This document shows, piece by piece, positions 1-12,765 of a stretch of 64,000 nt of DNA. Made by a program: the position numbers and the translations under genes. Origin of the DNA: Cerioporus squamosus (lineage: Eukaryota > Basidiomycota > Agaricomycetes > Polyporales > Polyporaceae); the NCBI GenBank assembly GCA_022592435.1, contig JABYQS010000004.1, positions 496,001 to 560,000 on the forward strand, written 5' to 3'. Each line of letters opens with the position of its first letter. Positions within the stretch are counted from its first letter, which is position 1. Below the pieces are notes generated by a model that did no database searches, had not been told where the DNA came from, and saw nothing but the letters and a program-made list of their open reading frames with translations.

Positions 1-751
1 ATGGAAGCCTTGGGGAAATATGGCGGTCGCGTCCATCAATACATTCCTATATGCACAGTCGCTGGAGGAAGTGGCATGAGTTCCTGGCGAGAACCAACTA
101 CGCTCTCAACTCACCGATGTGCTACATTGTGCTCATGGAGGAAGACCAATCCCTAGAGCATATGATGAACGCTGGGCGGAGCATAACGTTGTAGGTGCTG
201 CTGACCTCTAAGAGTTGACCAACGCAATCGAAAATGCTCCCCACGGTATCGAAGTCGACGTCATCTATCCGGCGTAGGAAGGGCATGACCATGAAAGAGA
301 CGGTTGGGTCTTCGGGGTCGTTGAGAACGTCGAGGACCGGAACACAGTGGTTACGAGGATCCTCCCGCAGGGCCTCGGAGGAGAGATATGTCGTGATGCG
401 CACTTCTTCCGAGTCGCGCACAACCTTCTTGATCATAACGAGTTGCCCATCTGAGAGCCTTGTCGCGTCCATGAGGTGCGCTTGAGCTGGCTACGACAGG
501 ATGAGCTTGCCGTTACAATGGCACAAAGTAACGAGCTTTACAGGAACCGAATGACGATCATCGGCATCGACGACACTAATGCTGGGGTCGCTTCTCCATG
601 AGGGCACCCAGCCTGGCCTGTATCGAGGTCGAAGGGTATAGCCCTGGGATACGAAGAACTCTTGCTTGCCTACCCAGTAAGATTCGAGAGGAGTGAGGGT
701 GGCAAAGGCAACATCGAGGCGACGAAGTCCTGCATCGAAATCATAGGACAT
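1..751 (-). CDS. FunK1-like protein kinase, 5' part (gene runs off the left edge)
   Basis: Minus-strand gene starting at the ATG at 749-751. Exon 1 carries the family's N-terminal signature (GYTLRPRYRPGWVPSW). Exon 2 (206 to about 486) carries DATRLSDG followed by an IKK lysine and DPRNHCVPVLDVL. Exon 3 (115-152) encodes GLVFLHEHNVAHR and exon 4 (1-61) DCAYRNVLMD, so the catalytic loop reads HRD-CAYRN, with the usual loop lysine replaced, as I recall for fungal FunK1-type kinases. The last two introns (62-114, 153-205) are both 53 nt and keep phase. The exon 1/2 junction is not settled: donor GTAAAG breaks the frame, and a donor near 573-580 would keep it. The family is expanded in mushroom-forming fungi and its substrates are unknown. 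The C-terminal half lies outside the window. Confidence 0.8.
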
Positions 752-1566
752 GGCTCCGGAAGAGCAGCGGGGTGGGGTTGCAGTACTGGCAGCTGCTGGC
801 AGCTGCCCAAGTGCCGCCCAAACTCAACAACCAGTGATACACATGTTGAAAGTCCGATCGACTCCGACCAGCCTGCAAGCGCCACTCCGACAGATCGGAG
901 ATGGGTTACCATGGACCTACGTGCACCCACGCGTACGGCTCGCCCTGGCTCGCCGCTCAAAGCCCCTAACCACGGCGACCCTGCTGCATACCCTCCTAAA
1001 GCGGAGCCCTTGTCCAATGTCCAGAGGCAGTAGTATCCATCGACAACCTCTTTGTACGCACCCGTGCGAGCCGTTGCCGCTATCTTAGCGCTTCGATGTC
1101 GCCAGTGGCAAGTCGAGGTACGTACTTGGACGTAACCCGCTGTGGGTGCATGAGAAACTGTCAGGCACTTGGTTTCGCATCGCGCCCGTCCGCTGGAGCG
1201 CCGACAGCTCCACAGGGCAAGACTTTCGACAGGGAGGGAATACGGCTGAGGTGTCCGAGATGTCGATGGGTATAAAGGGTTACCTCGGCCAGCGAAGGAG
1301 CAAACCGTCCGCCTCGCCTGAGACGACGCGAACGCTGCTGCAGAATCACCCCAGGTTGGGTTGATTACTCCTTTTCATCCCCTCAGAGTTGCGTGCAACT
1401 CGCTCCTCCAGCTGCTCTCCTTATACGCTTTCTCACTACTTAGTCTCGTTTATTCTACCCCCCCCCCCCCCCTTCACAGGTTGCCGGTCACCTATAGTCT
1501 ACGTCGAACATCGGTGAGAGATTATTTTTAACAGTGTCGCTGGCACGCTGATGTTAGCCTTAAGAC
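752..1566. other. Intergenic region, no gene seen
   Basis: Divergent promoter space between the kinase (-) and the next gene (+). Overlapping ORFs of 86-123 codons on both strands have no recognisable domain and no supporting splice pattern. It includes the C15 homopolymer at 1458-1472. Confidence 0.5.
1458..1472. repeat. Homopolymer of 15 C
   Basis: Uninterrupted C-run directly upstream of the gene starting at 1567. It is prone to length error in sequencing and to slippage in vivo. Confidence 0.95.
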
Positions 1567-2488
1567 ATGCCATACGTTGCCACCAATACCACGGGCTACC
1601 GCACCGTCACGGTCACCCACACCGCGACCCGCACTATTACTGCGATGCCCACGGCCACACAAAGCCGTTCCGACGCGGCGATAGACCAGATGGGAACTAC
1701 GGTCAACGTCCTAACATTAGCCGGTTATACAATCAGTATCGTCGGCTTCGCCTTGGGCTACATGTCCATGCTTCCCTCCGGTCCCCAGATAGAGCATTGG
1801 CGCAACCTTCTCCAGAAGTGGAAGGCATGGATGGATAACCTCCCACCCGATATGAAGCAACGCATCATGCAAGATAACCCTACTCTGTTAAAGCAGCTGG
1901 ATGCCGATCTGTCCAGGTACGTCCTCAAGGCCAGATCAGTTGCTGGTGTCCGAATCGATGCTCTATGCAGGCTGGACGGACAACTGGAGTCGCTCGAGTG
2001 GAAGTTCGCTGCGGCAGGAAAGAAGGAGCGTTTGAACCTTGGAAGCGACCTTTCTAGGCAATATCGGGCTGCGAATAAGACAGTGAACAAGATGCAGGAG
2101 GTGTGGAATGTATGTCGCATGGGCTCATCTCCCGTGTGACCCTCGCTGACATGTCTGACTCTTAGACTTCTACCGAGCGGTACCGTGACCAACACCCTTT
2201 CCAGCGGCCGCTTCCCATTGCATACCCCACCGGGATCAGTGAGTGATCGCTCATTGCTGAGATACGGTCGGCTCATTTTTCCCGCAAAGCGCCTCCACCC
2301 CAGAGTCCTAGCTGGAAGGAAAGCACGGTGAAGAACTACCAGCGCCTGCGCGCATCTATCAACAGGGACTCATTGACTAGAGCGACAGCTAAGGCTATGG
2401 AGATCGTCGACGGTGAGTCTGTCGCGTGTCGTGTCGCTGGTATCTTCCTCATAGTTGCAACTCAGCGATGTGGGCCTCTTGCCCCTGA
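1567..2488 (+). CDS. Unrecognised protein with one predicted membrane segment
   Basis: Four exons fit: 1567-2109, 2166-2238, 2290-2412 and 2466-2488. Introns are 56, 51 and 53 nt with donors GTATGT, GTGAGT and GTGAGT, and phase is kept throughout, giving a protein of 253 aa. The N-terminus is Thr-rich. A hydrophobic stretch at about residues 45-72 (around TLAGYTISIVGFALGYMSML) could be a single membrane anchor. The rest is basic and helical, with a Pro-rich patch near residue 208. I do not recognise the family. The regular introns are the best support that this is a real gene. The ATG at 1567 is the first in frame and sits soon after an A-rich leader. Confidence 0.6.
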
Positions 2489-3137
2489 GTTGGTACTTGC
2501 GGAGTGGGCGCGATGGAAGGGTAGTACTATCGGAGATGACAGGCTCGTCGCGGATTTCTGGCTGATGTCTTGTCTCATGCGCTCGCTCTGAGTCAATCAG
2601 GTTGTTGTACCTACCGCTTTCGTCGTGTACTGTACAGTGTCAGACACTATTCCAGGTTGAAGCTTATCAGGGCTACCCCCACCTGCAGAGCGGGCAGTCC
2701 ACACGGTTGTGCCAGTGCCCCATGTTGTCGCCTAAGATGGCACGCCGTCCACACTAATCTACGATAGATGGTCGATGTTGAAGGCGCACCATGAGCGCGG
2801 GGTGCCTGGATGAGTATCCGAGTCCGTAGGGCCTTCCTTTCTACCTTCGATAAGTCCACCCAATCGTTACTCAATGGGGGAGACAAGTGTTGGTGAACCT
2901 GTGAACATCGTACAGGACCCTGTGGGCGCTTGAACCAATTCCAGCACTCGTGTTCAATTCATGCTTATGGCTTCATGACGCTTGCAAATAGAATACAACA
3001 AGAATGTATACGCGCCTAGGGATCACAGTGGTTATATTTATCTCAGACGGAGGTGCGTGGGGGCCCGGGGCCTGCCTGCGATGCAAGTACCGTAAGTATG
3101 GCCGTTCGCACTTCGGGATATTCACAGAGAGCAAATG
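2489..3137. other. Intergenic region, nothing recognised
   Basis: Convergent 3' space between the one-TM gene (+) and paralog P1 (-). Only short ORFs without domains; no repeat or RNA gene was seen. Confidence 0.5.
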
Positions 3138-5222
3138 TCACAGGGAGAACCATTCTTGGTACCGCAGAGGCATCCAGCTCGAGTCGATCTTGGAGACATC
3201 TTCTTGCCTCAAGGGCGCGCAGTAGTAATCCCCAGTCTCGGCGTCCTTTGCGAACAGGATATCCTCCAACTTCTTGACATCTTCCTCCGCAGGCATCGGG
3301 CGCCCTTCGCGCGCCATGCACTCCAAAAATCCCCTCAAGTCGTACACCCTGCCCTCGCCGAAATCCATGTCTACGGCTGGCTCGTCCGTGTCGCTCACCG
3401 TCTCCGGAGCTCCGTCCGCCGTGGAGTCTGGAACATCCTCGACGGTGTAGTGAACGAAACCCCAGCAGTCCCTTATCCCATCCCCATTGAAGCGGAACTT
3501 GGGACGCAGACAGACGAACGTCCACAGCTCTTTCTGCCCTCGAGGTATCCGGGGAGAAAGAAAGGGGACTGACACCACAGTGCGTTCGTTGGCATGCTGA
3601 CCGGACTGACGCGTACCACTCTGGAAAGCGGAGCAGCCAACCAGAGGCAGGAAGTGCTCGACCAATAAGTCCCGCTGGGAAGGCTCATTCTTCCATGGAA
3701 TGACGTCGGTCACGGCCTGGATTATCTGGCCGGGCGTGAAGAAGGGGAGGGAGACGCAGGATAGGTTGCCGCTGGCCATAGCGGCGACGTACGTGAAGGC
3801 GCAAGGGTATGGATCTGGCTTTTTGATCGTCAGGAATGCAGGGTGGAGGATGCCTTCGACGGTCTTGAAGCTAGCCGGCGAGGTTGTGACGAGCTCGAGA
3901 AGCCGAGCATCGTCGACGGACGTGCATCCCATGAGCACGATACGACGTAGCGTCGGCGCTGCAGCGACGATATCGAGCACGTCGTCAGCGATGATGTCCG
4001 CGTTGTCCGAAAGGTCCACAGAGCGCACTTCGCCCAGAGCTGAGAGCACAGCTGCGACATGAGCGCCCGACAATCGGAAGCCAGTGAGATCGACGCGGGA
4101 CGTCTCCTTCAGCTCCTTCAACGCGATACCGAGCAGGTGCGCGGCGCTGTCTGTGAAGTGTTCGAGCTCGAGCAGCCTCGCATTCACTTGCGAGGCTTTA
4201 CCCGGATCCACATGAGCTTCTCGAGCTCGCCAAGTGTCCCCGCTCGCGATCGAGTGCTTGACCGCGATGTCCAGGGATATGTCCGCGAGACTCGAAACTA
4301 TCCCGCCAGACCCGGCGTCCAGGATTTCCGAAGGCTGTCCCGGTCCTTCAACCGTCTCTCCAGAGCGTTGGAAGTGATGCGGCCACGCCTCACGAAGGAA
4401 GGCTGCAGGAATGACTGGTATATCGGCCAAGTCTTCGATGAATCTTTGGAGGTCCTGGCGCCACTGTCTGTCCCTACGTGTCTGAGCCGCTACGCCTACC
4501 ATGACGCACGCCAATTGGATGCAGTCAGTACCATACCTTCGATATAGTAGCAAGACGTACCTGCATTCACCCGTTCCCCTGGTTCAGCTCCATCCGATGC
4601 TACGGACCCGGTGTTGTTCTGCTTGACGGACTTCTGCAGCGACCCCACATGATAATAGCCGCCCAAGTAACCACGCGCATCGAGCGGTTGCGATCTTCTC
4701 AAGAAGCAATAACTAGGCTTTTCTGGGTCGGTCACATCCAAGACGGATATACCGTCGTTGTTGTCTAGGGTCCAGTCGTCAGCAAGATGTGCATGCCAAG
4801 AACACGGTATCGACGACGGAACCAAGCTCACCTCCGCCCCAGCAGTCCATGTCAGCAGGCAGCAAAGCATGCTCCAAGGTGGTCCCGCTAGAGTAGAACT
4901 CGTTCTCGTCGCCAAGTTGCGTCGTCCACCCACAACCCAGCAACGAGGCCGTGTAGGGACAAGGGATATCGGGTATGATAGGTTCCTCCGCGCCACAACT
5001 TCCAAATTTGCCGTCGATCGCGCGAAGTTCCGCTCGTATAATCGCTGCATTATCTGGTTGACTGACCAGGCTGACAAGTCGACGCATGGCGCGTAGGGGC
5101 AGGCTGCCATAGCACCACTGGTGGTGGAAGGCGGCGATGCATCGACGGTTGCCAGGGTGGTCGGGAGGACTGCCATGCGGCCGGACGCGCGCAATGAGGA
5201 ATGCCTGGTGTCGTTGGCCCAT
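3138..5222 (-). CDS. P1: LRR-like family protein, intact copy
   Basis: Three exons (4832-5222, 4561-4764, 3138-4495) with introns of 67 and 65 nt give an open frame of 650 aa. The N-terminal module starts MGQRHQAFLIARVRPHG and includes a His/Trp-rich HHQWCYG motif. A linker contains DNNDGISVLDVTDPEKPSYC. A leucine-rich, RNI-like section follows (DLTGFRLSG, SVDLSDN, LRRIVLMGC). The C-terminal part has a PYPCAFTYV motif and an acidic GFLECMAREGRPMP tail. Two related copies lie at 17.6-19.5 kb (P2) and 22.4-24.7 kb (P3); all three share the two intron positions. No catalytic motif was seen. The LRR-like block suggests protein binding, which is inference. The start is the first residue shared by all three copies. 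Confidence 0.8.
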
Positions 5223-5673
5223 GCTGCAGTAAACGAAGTACAGGTGGAGTACAGGAGGGTGATGGGTGGTGGGGAGTATGCCAGCAGGGTCCAGATCTGA
5301 TACGTCCCTTAATATACACTGTCGGTGTCTCCTCAAAGCTTATTGTTCTCTTCCTTTGCCCGATTCAGAGGATCTGTTACTTCGTTCGTCTGGAGCGGAC
5401 CGCTGCAGCCGGGTGCGGAGAGTAAATTGTGTTAGAGCTAAGCTTGCCTGGATCTAGACAGTGAACGCATACCGTTTACAATGGAAGTTGTGCGACAACG
5501 GGTATACCTACTGCAAGTGTTGGGGATCCGACTGCTGTCGATGTCGATGGATTCGCACGGGCGAGGATGCATGGAAGTTAGGGGCACTAATGGAGCTGGA
5601 GAAGTCTAACCGTTACCTGAGCCAAGGTACTCCTGCGTAAAGTGGCGTCTACACATGCAGAAGGATGTTAATC
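5223..5673. other. Intergenic region, nothing recognised
   Basis: Space between the P1 start and the TTI2 stop, both on the minus strand. No domain-bearing ORF or repeat seen. Confidence 0.5.
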
Positions 5674-7310
5674 TTATGCTGAGACTTCTATTGCACCTGG
5701 ACACTGTAACAGCGGTCCAAACAAGTTCGGATTTAAGTCCAGGATCCGCCCATACTCCTCCTAGATAGAACGTCCTTCAATTGCGGCCTCATTGGACAGG
5801 TTTGAAGACTTACCTCGAGTTCAGTCGCCACGGACTGACAAACCTTTGTAAGCAGCAAGCACGCGGATTGTAATTCGCCCTTGAGCTCGCCAGGGCCTAT
5901 TGCCGATGATCAACACTAGGTCGTACCTGTACGTACATCAAGAGTTGAACGCACCGTTGGCTTCCCCATTGTCTACGAGGTCTGTCCAGCACTTCAGGAC
6001 CGCTTCCAATATCGTGCCCCTCCACTTGTGTATCCTAGGCGCGCATGCTTCCATAACGGCCTCGAGGGCTCGCAGTGATGATAGCTTGTACTCAAAGGAG
6101 GCCCCGTTCGCAGGATTCGGGACCAGGGGAAATGTCAGCTGGGGGATCAAGGCCTGTACAAAAGTCTTCATTCTTCCCTCCCAATGAAGTTGCTTGGGAG
6201 GAATACCTTCAAGTAGCGCGTCACCCCGATGTCGAGCACACGCACGACGCCGGGGATGACATCAGTCGATGCCTGAAGGGTCTCCGGGTCGCGTGAGGCG
6301 CATATCCATACGTTTCCAATGATGCCGTCTCCGAGGAGGCCACATAGCTGTTCAAATCGAGTACTGGAAGCCGGCGCGGTCGTGAGTTCCGTCAGCTGGA
6401 CACTCGCTGGGACCGCAGCACGGATGAGGTCGGGGGTCTCAGGGTTATGCAAGAATGACAGACATGTCTTCAAAGACTACATGTTGTCCGTCAGTTTCTT
6501 GCTGTTCGGGAAATCAGACAGAAGGCTTACATTGAGGAGTAACGTGTCGACCCCAGTTCGTCGCAGCAAGTCTGGCGGTGCCACTCGCAAGAGCAACGAT
6601 GCCAACCGTACGCCTCGTAGTTTATACTTTGCTTGGTGGTCATCCAGGAAGGTCATGATGGGAGGGATGTACAGGTGCCATAACCTCTCCACGGAACGAG
6701 ACTACGGACTTTATCAGTAGCTTCCACAGACACGTGCATTTCTGACCTACATCCGTATGCGATATACACCAAGACAAAACATTTGACAAGGCAGGTCGCG
6801 CCTTCCACTCCTGGCCCTCTAGGTAGTCCAGATGACCCAGCGGCCCACCCGCAGCTCGGGGGAGTTTGCGGCCCGTCTCGACATTGAGCAATGGGTGAGG
6901 GTTGCTCTCGAAGATAGGTTTTACGAAGTCACGCAATACGCGCTCTAGTGTGTCCGATGTTGCACTGACGAACGAAGACAGTATGTCTATATGATAGCCT
7001 ACTTCAGTTTGAAACTCGAAGGTAATGTGGGAGGCGACGCACCTCGGCCAAGTTCACGAGTGTTCTCAAGCACCCATGGACCTTCTCCATCAAAGGCGGT
7101 CACGTACCACACCACTTCGGCTTGCTTCTGAGTGTTCAAAGCTGCTCGCGCTCTTAGGTGGTCGCGTAGACTTGATAGTACAGCGTACGCGTCCCTCTTC
7201 CATGTCTCGAGGTGGACGATAGTGTCAGGATCGGTCGTCTCGTCGTAGTTGGAAAACTCGCTTGGAACGACTAAGTCACCGTATGCAGTGAAGTCATCCT
7301 CTGCGGGCAT
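5674..7310 (-). CDS. TTI2: TELO2-interacting protein 2 (TTI2)
   Basis: Seven exons (7043-7310, 6751-6998, 6531-6701, 6207-6476, 5955-6153, 5814-5896, 5674-5760) keep phase and give 441 aa, close to other fungal Tti2 proteins. Family landmarks are YHIDILSSFV, then PPIMTFLDDHQAKYKLRG followed by LLRRTGVDTLL in the helical-repeat core, VTRYLK, a LRALEAVMEACAPR block, and a C-terminus with LQSACLLLTKVC and ILDLNPNLFGPLL. Tti2 works with Tel2 and Tti1 in the TTT complex, a co-chaperone for the PI3K-like kinases (TOR, ATM, ATR types). Introns are 44-58 nt. The start at MPAEDD is preferred over an upstream in-frame Arg-rich extension that looks like 5' UTR. It is divergent from SWD1, with only 217 bp between the start codons. 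Confidence 0.88.
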
Positions 7311-7527
7311 TTCAGATGATATGTTGAGCAAAGTGAAAGCAGATGTGGTGGTATGACGAGATGACGCGTTACGGACGCGCCAGGACGCGCCTCGGCGGCT
7401 GCGCGTCCTGCTTTCTTTCCGCCACCATCTCACGTCCTTACCCCCTCGCCGTGCTAGGCTGCTACCACTCCTCTTCTCTACTTGCTGTTTCATCTCACCG
7501 GTACTTTTGGTGGCACTGATTGTCCTA

Positions 7528-9341
7528 ATGAACCGTGTACTCGCAAGTGAGTGTCCCTGTGGTCATCGCGGACAGGCGCAGTCTAATGCAGGCCACTAGA
7601 CACTTTGACTTCTCCCTATCCAACCACTATCCAAACCTCCCTCGAATCCTATGCGCTCAACGTACAATATGACCCTTCTGGGAGATTCTTAGCTGCTGGA
7701 CGCCAAGACGGAGTTGCTGTCATTTGGGATCTGGATACAAAGGGGCAAGTACGGTGGCTGGACGGGCATGTCAAGATGATCACCAGTGTCGAGTGCGTTT
7801 GCCTCAATTTTTCGATCAGAGCTGCTTTAACCTGAACACAGCTGGTCACAGAACTCGCGCTATGTCGTTACGGCGTCGAAAGATTGGAATGTGATCATAT
7901 GGGACCTCGCATCCGACACTGAGCTCCCTCGCCGCAAGGCCACCGTCCGTTTCGACGTGCCAGTTGTGTCCGCCTCGTTTCATCCAAAGAACAGGTCAGT
8001 GTCAATACCACACAATATGGCCTACTTTTTCTCAGGTTTCATGATAGTCAAATCCTGCTGGTCCTGACGAGCTTTGAGTTGTGGATTGTGGACTTGCGAA
8101 GCGAATACAAGGGCCAGTACGAGCTTGTGGAGGTCTTCGACGATGATGATGAAGAGGGCGGTTCACATCGAGCCAGGTGAGTTGACAAGCACCATATGCT
8201 TGCTGCTGGTGTGCTTATTACGCATCGTAGAAACGGTTTCGCCACAGCGCGGTTCGATCCGTCAGGGAAACATGTCTTCGTAGGCACAACGTCAGGCACA
8301 CTTCTGGTGTTCAACACGCGCACCAAAACAGTCAGTCGCCTTGTCGACACAATGCCCTCGGTCGTCCCTGACCTCCGACATTAGATGATAGCTAGACATA
8401 GGATATCGGGCGCTGGTATCATCCGAGGCCTCGTGTTCCATCCCTCAGGCAGGTGGGTCGCCCCTCGCGAATGTGATTTTTTGACGTTGCTGATTTGGCG
8501 ACTCAGCGCAGACGACTAGTGACCAACTCGTCCGACCGCGTTCTTCGACAATTCAACCTACCTGTGTATGCGCCGCCCACGGCGGACGACGAGTACATCG
8601 AGCAGGAGCTGGAACCAACGCATCGGTTTCACGATCCCATCAGCAAGGTGGCCTGGCACAACATGTCCTATAGTCCCGACGGCGAATGGCTCGCAGGAGG
8701 TAGTCCTGTCTGTCTTTCATGATCTTTGCTTTGACTGACACTCCTGTAGGTGCGGCGGATGACGCCGCCCATAAGATATACATCTGGGATCTCGCTCGAG
8801 AAGGCCTCCTTGCTAGCACCCTTGATGGCGGGCGTGAGTTGCTTACCGATGTGCATGTACGTCTCGCTCCGTCTTTCCTGCCTTATAACCCTCTGACCTC
8901 GCATGGGCACAGTGGCACCCAAATAAGCCGTCGATAGCATCTACGACGAACCTGGGCAGTATCTTCATCTGGCATTGCCCGACAGAAGAACGATGGGGTG
9001 CATTTGCCGGCGGGTTCGAAGAGGTCGACGAGAATATCGAGTATGAGGAACGTGAAGACGAGTTTGACATTGTAAGTCAAGATAGCTTGTGGCCTGACAC
9101 GTGGCTCACACACGATGAACAGGAGGATGAGGCTGAGATAGCTCGCCGCAAAATGCTGGAAGAAGAGGAGGACGTCGACATTGACGGTATGATCGAGCCC
9201 GTCACCAATGGCGCCACGAATCATGTTCGCCAAAATGGCGAAGACGATGAAGATACTTTGTGGGCTCTAGATGACCCAGATGATGATGTGAAAGGGTGGA
9301 AGCTGAAGGTGATCAGTGAGGACGACGACACAATGATGTAA
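7528..9341 (+). CDS. swd1: COMPASS subunit Swd1 / RBBP5-like WD40 protein
   Basis: Ten exons: 7528-7546, 7600-7792, 7842-7994, 8036-8176, 8231-8330, 8385-8452, 8512-8699, 8750-8856, 8913-9071 and 9123-9341. They keep frame exactly and give 448 aa. The WD40 repeats match the Swd1/RBBP5 subfamily closely: GRQDGVAVIWDLDT, TASKDWNVIIWDL, FDPSGKHVFVGTTSG, RHRISGAG, RRLVTNSSDRVLRQF, and a late blade with IYIWDLA. The C-terminus is very acidic, as in RBBP5. The protein is a core scaffold of the Set1/COMPASS histone H3 lysine-4 methyltransferase in the nucleus. The first exon is only 19 nt. Two introns use GTCAGT donors; one of them is 41 nt. Confidence 0.95.
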
Positions 9342-9558
9342 GACTCAGTGCTATATATTGCGTGTACTGTTCTACCAGACTCGGGAGTTCATCAATCCCA
9401 ACTTATGCGGGAGCGAGTCAGCTACTTGGTGTGAGGAGCTTTCCTTACGTTCGCTCGAATACGTAGAGTGACACTGATGCGTAGCTTTACTGTTACTTTT
9501 GATCCCTGTCGTAGTTTGCATTATAGTATGATCTATGCTACAATAACGGCAACCATGT

Positions 9559-12335
9559 CTACTCAGTATGTGTCCTTCGACGCCTCATCCAGGCCGGCAT
9601 CTTCTTTCTCACCGGTAGTCCCCTCGTCTTCACCGTCGGGATATTGGCCATCCGCTGGCCGTTGTTCGACGGTAAAGGTGGGAACGCATACGGACGGCAC
9701 ACATGCCTCCTCGGTCTCTTCACCGTCATCGGCCCCTTCCACCTTCCGACCAGTAGATGATGATACCGCTCCGGTATACTGTAGCCATTGCTGACAACCG
9801 CTCTCGCAAGCTTCCGCAGCAGTGGCGAATACCTTGCGGGGACCGATCCATCCTGCTTCTGACGTTCCGTCGCTGGGCGCGAGCTGCCGGAAGGACGTCG
9901 AACCGGACGGGAGAAGAGCTTGAGGGCAGCATTGAAGAAGCGCTCGTCAGGCAGGAGGACGAACCAAGTCGGTTCCCCGCCAGTCGGTGGCCTTCGAGGC
10001 GTGGTCGCCATCGGCCTCGAGGTATGCGACAGAATCAGCATGTGCAGCAAGGAGCGTCCTCCCGACATCATGGAGCGATAGAGCAGCATGGCGTTCCGCA
10101 TGCCCGTTTGACGCTTCGAAGAAGGCTCACGGTGCTGCCTTGCCTGCATCTTGTAGATGAACTGTGCGTATCCCTGCCGGTAATGCCGTGCCTTCGGCCG
10201 CCATGCCCGGTCCCGCTCGAGCAGAGCGCTCCCTAGGTAGTGCCAGCTCCGCTTATGTTTGGGGAGACGGCCGTGCGCCACCCTCGCGTAGCACTGCATC
10301 ATCGACGTGTAGGCTTCAACCGAGAGTCGCCATGGCTGGGCACCGAACGAGGGAATATGGCTCGCTCGCTCGGCCTGTTGACCCAACAGGAAGACTCTCT
10401 CGGCGAGGCCAACTTCTCCCGCCTTCGCAAGAGCGTTGATCAGCGACGAGTAGACATACGGACCATGCTGCGCCGCGCGCCGAAGCGCTTGCTGGCGGGA
10501 CATCTTCGACATCAGCGGGAGGGACGCCCCGCTCGTGGCCGGATGGTCAATGAGGGACAGCTCGGGAAGGATGTCGAATAGTACTGGTGTGATGCTCTCA
10601 GGACGGCCGGTGGAGGTGAGGTGAGTCACGAAGGTGGTGAGTGTGGAGGTGTTCACCTTCGGTACGACTGTAGGGGAGATGACTTCCTGAGGCAGTTCGA
10701 GTTTCTCCGCGTTCGCTTGCGCCAGTGCAGCAGTGAGGTCGGAGGGGGGAAGATGGGTTGGAAGCTGAGGAGATGCTGCAGAGCATGTTCGACGGCTCTC
10801 CATGGGGTTGGCCGTGGCGGACTCCTCGGGCATAAGCTCAGTGAGTGGCCCAGTGTCTAATCCCAGCTTCTCGCTACCAGACCGAAGGGCAGCCAACGCC
10901 GTTTCGCTGATGTGTAGCTGCCGCAGGAGGGACCCAGCCCGTAGAAGGACATTGTACGTGACGGTGTCCGGAGGGATGGGAGGACTACGCGTGACGCACA
11001 TATGATTGAGAACCTTCGTGGCCATCGCAGGAGAAAACTGGTGCCGCAAGGAGTACGACAACAGCGAGTTATACGCTCGCCTGGACAGTATCGGTGGAGG
11101 GCGCTGAGAAGTATTCGCCAAGGAGTTCACCAGGCGCTTGAGGACATCGTGGAAGTACGGATAGGCCTTGACGTGTACTAGCTGGCCATCTCGTAAGATC
11201 CATACGCGAGCGTCGGTCTTGGGACAGTGATACATCGTTCGAATGAGGGACGCTATTCGATGGGTGTGCAGCTGACCCGTGTCGAGAAACATGGCCAACA
11301 AAGCCAAACTCTGCAGAGACGGAAGGAGGGCTGAACCGGATGCTGAGTGTGACGTGCGCACGAACGTCCTATCGATCGTGTCCAGGATGTTGCCCATGAC
11401 CTTCAAGTCCGGATATGGTGCGTCGGAGAGGCCGCGAGAGAGACGGGGGCTACGCCAAGATGCTCGTAAGTAATCCAGTCCTTGCTTGCTTGGTTTGGGA
11501 GAACCTCGTGAACCTTTTGGACTTCCCAGTCCTTTATCAACAACGCGAAGAGGAGCGTCGCAACGATGATCTCCCCCTGCATGAGAAGCGTTGAGACCAG
11601 AACGTAGTACATGCGCTCCGTTCGCTGCTGACCGAAAGTCCGAGCAGTCTGCAGCAGCTCAACGGCCGCACGGGAGCACGCATCCGTGACCATCCCAGGC
11701 TGTAGCCGCAGGATATCTTGACTATGCCTCTCTTCTCTTTTCGGCACTACGCGGGCGAATGGACCGAAGCGGGGAAGAACGGACGGGGGGGTGCGAATTG
11801 AAGCGATGACAGTCTCCATCGTTTTGCGCTGAATAGGAATACCGGCTTGTACCATCAACTTCGCGTAAGTCTGCGCCTTCAGGGCATAGCCCTTGCGTAC
11901 CAGTCCATGCAGGAACGCATGGGCGGCAAGACGAGGAGAGACCGGCCGGCCAAATGCGATAGGCTGGAGTTTGGACGAGGAATCCTTGTGCTCTTCGGGA
12001 TGGACAGGGTCGCGCAGCACGGAGTGACACGCGGAGTTCACCACGTAGAGCGCGTCCCCGAAATCGCCTTCGCGGATGCACAGACGAACCGCTTGGGCTG
12101 CCACGCGCGACACCTGGGCGTCGCTCAGGTGCGCGGTGGCAGAAGCGAGTGCAGAGGAGAGTGAATGTGGGGGATGTGTTTTGAAGACTGGCGTCGTCCC
12201 GAAGCGTCGTACCTTCGACGAGACGAGACCGCATGTCGGGCTTCTCCGTACCGTCAGTGGAGGCGAGAAGTGAAGTCGCGTTGTCCGTGCGCTGCGCAGG
12301 AGTATGTTGGCCGTCGTCGACCAATTACATGGCAT
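9559..12335 (-). CDS. Pentatricopeptide-repeat protein, probably mitochondrial
   Basis: Two large exons, 11454-12335 and 9559-11400, joined by a 53-nt intron (weak donor GTAGCC, acceptor TTGAAG) give 907 aa in frame. The N-terminus (MPCNWSTTANILLRSARTTR) is basic and rich in Ser/Thr/Arg, as in a mitochondrial presequence. Scattered helical-pair motifs such as AHAFLHGLVRKGYALKAQTY, DTVTYNVLLRAGSLL, YVYSSLINALAKAGEVGLAE and VEAYTSMMQCYARV are typical of diverged fungal PPR proteins that bind organellar RNA. The C-terminus is strongly basic (RRRRTHTE). The ATG at 12335 was preferred to non-ATG extensions upstream. The RNA target cannot be read from the sequence. The intron is the weakest part of the model. 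Confidence 0.8.
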
Positions 12336-12765
12336 GTGTCTTGCATACTGGCCTGGTGTCAAGGCTTTTACACTGAAGGTGTAAGATGTGAAACTTACCA
12401 GGGCAGCCAACCAGCTCCAGCACGAGGGCCCCGAAGAACAACACCAGCGATGAAGACGACGTGGGGGTTCGGAAGAAGGCTAGACAGAGGCAAGCAGGCC
12501 AGACCGACCATGCACTACTACCTTACAACTGTGATGCTTTCAAAGTTTGAAGCGAGTTACTGCATTATAACACTTACTGACCCGGCTTAGATCGACCTGA
12601 TGACTCTCAACACTTATTCACGAGCGCCGTCTTCAACTCTTGCCTCAAGGCTTGACCTCAAGGCCTCAACCTCGTCCACATAGATCCATCGTTCCCTAGC
12701 GGTCTCGGGTTGTACAGCTTGAGCTCGTACGTCACCTTCAGTCGTTCTGGTTCTGAGCACCAAAT
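12336..12765. other. Divergent promoter region between PPR gene and CBP80
   Basis: 430 bp between two start codons on opposite strands. A possible 5' UTR intron of the PPR transcript is seen (GTAAGT donor near 12398 on the minus strand). No further gene recognised. Confidence 0.4.
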
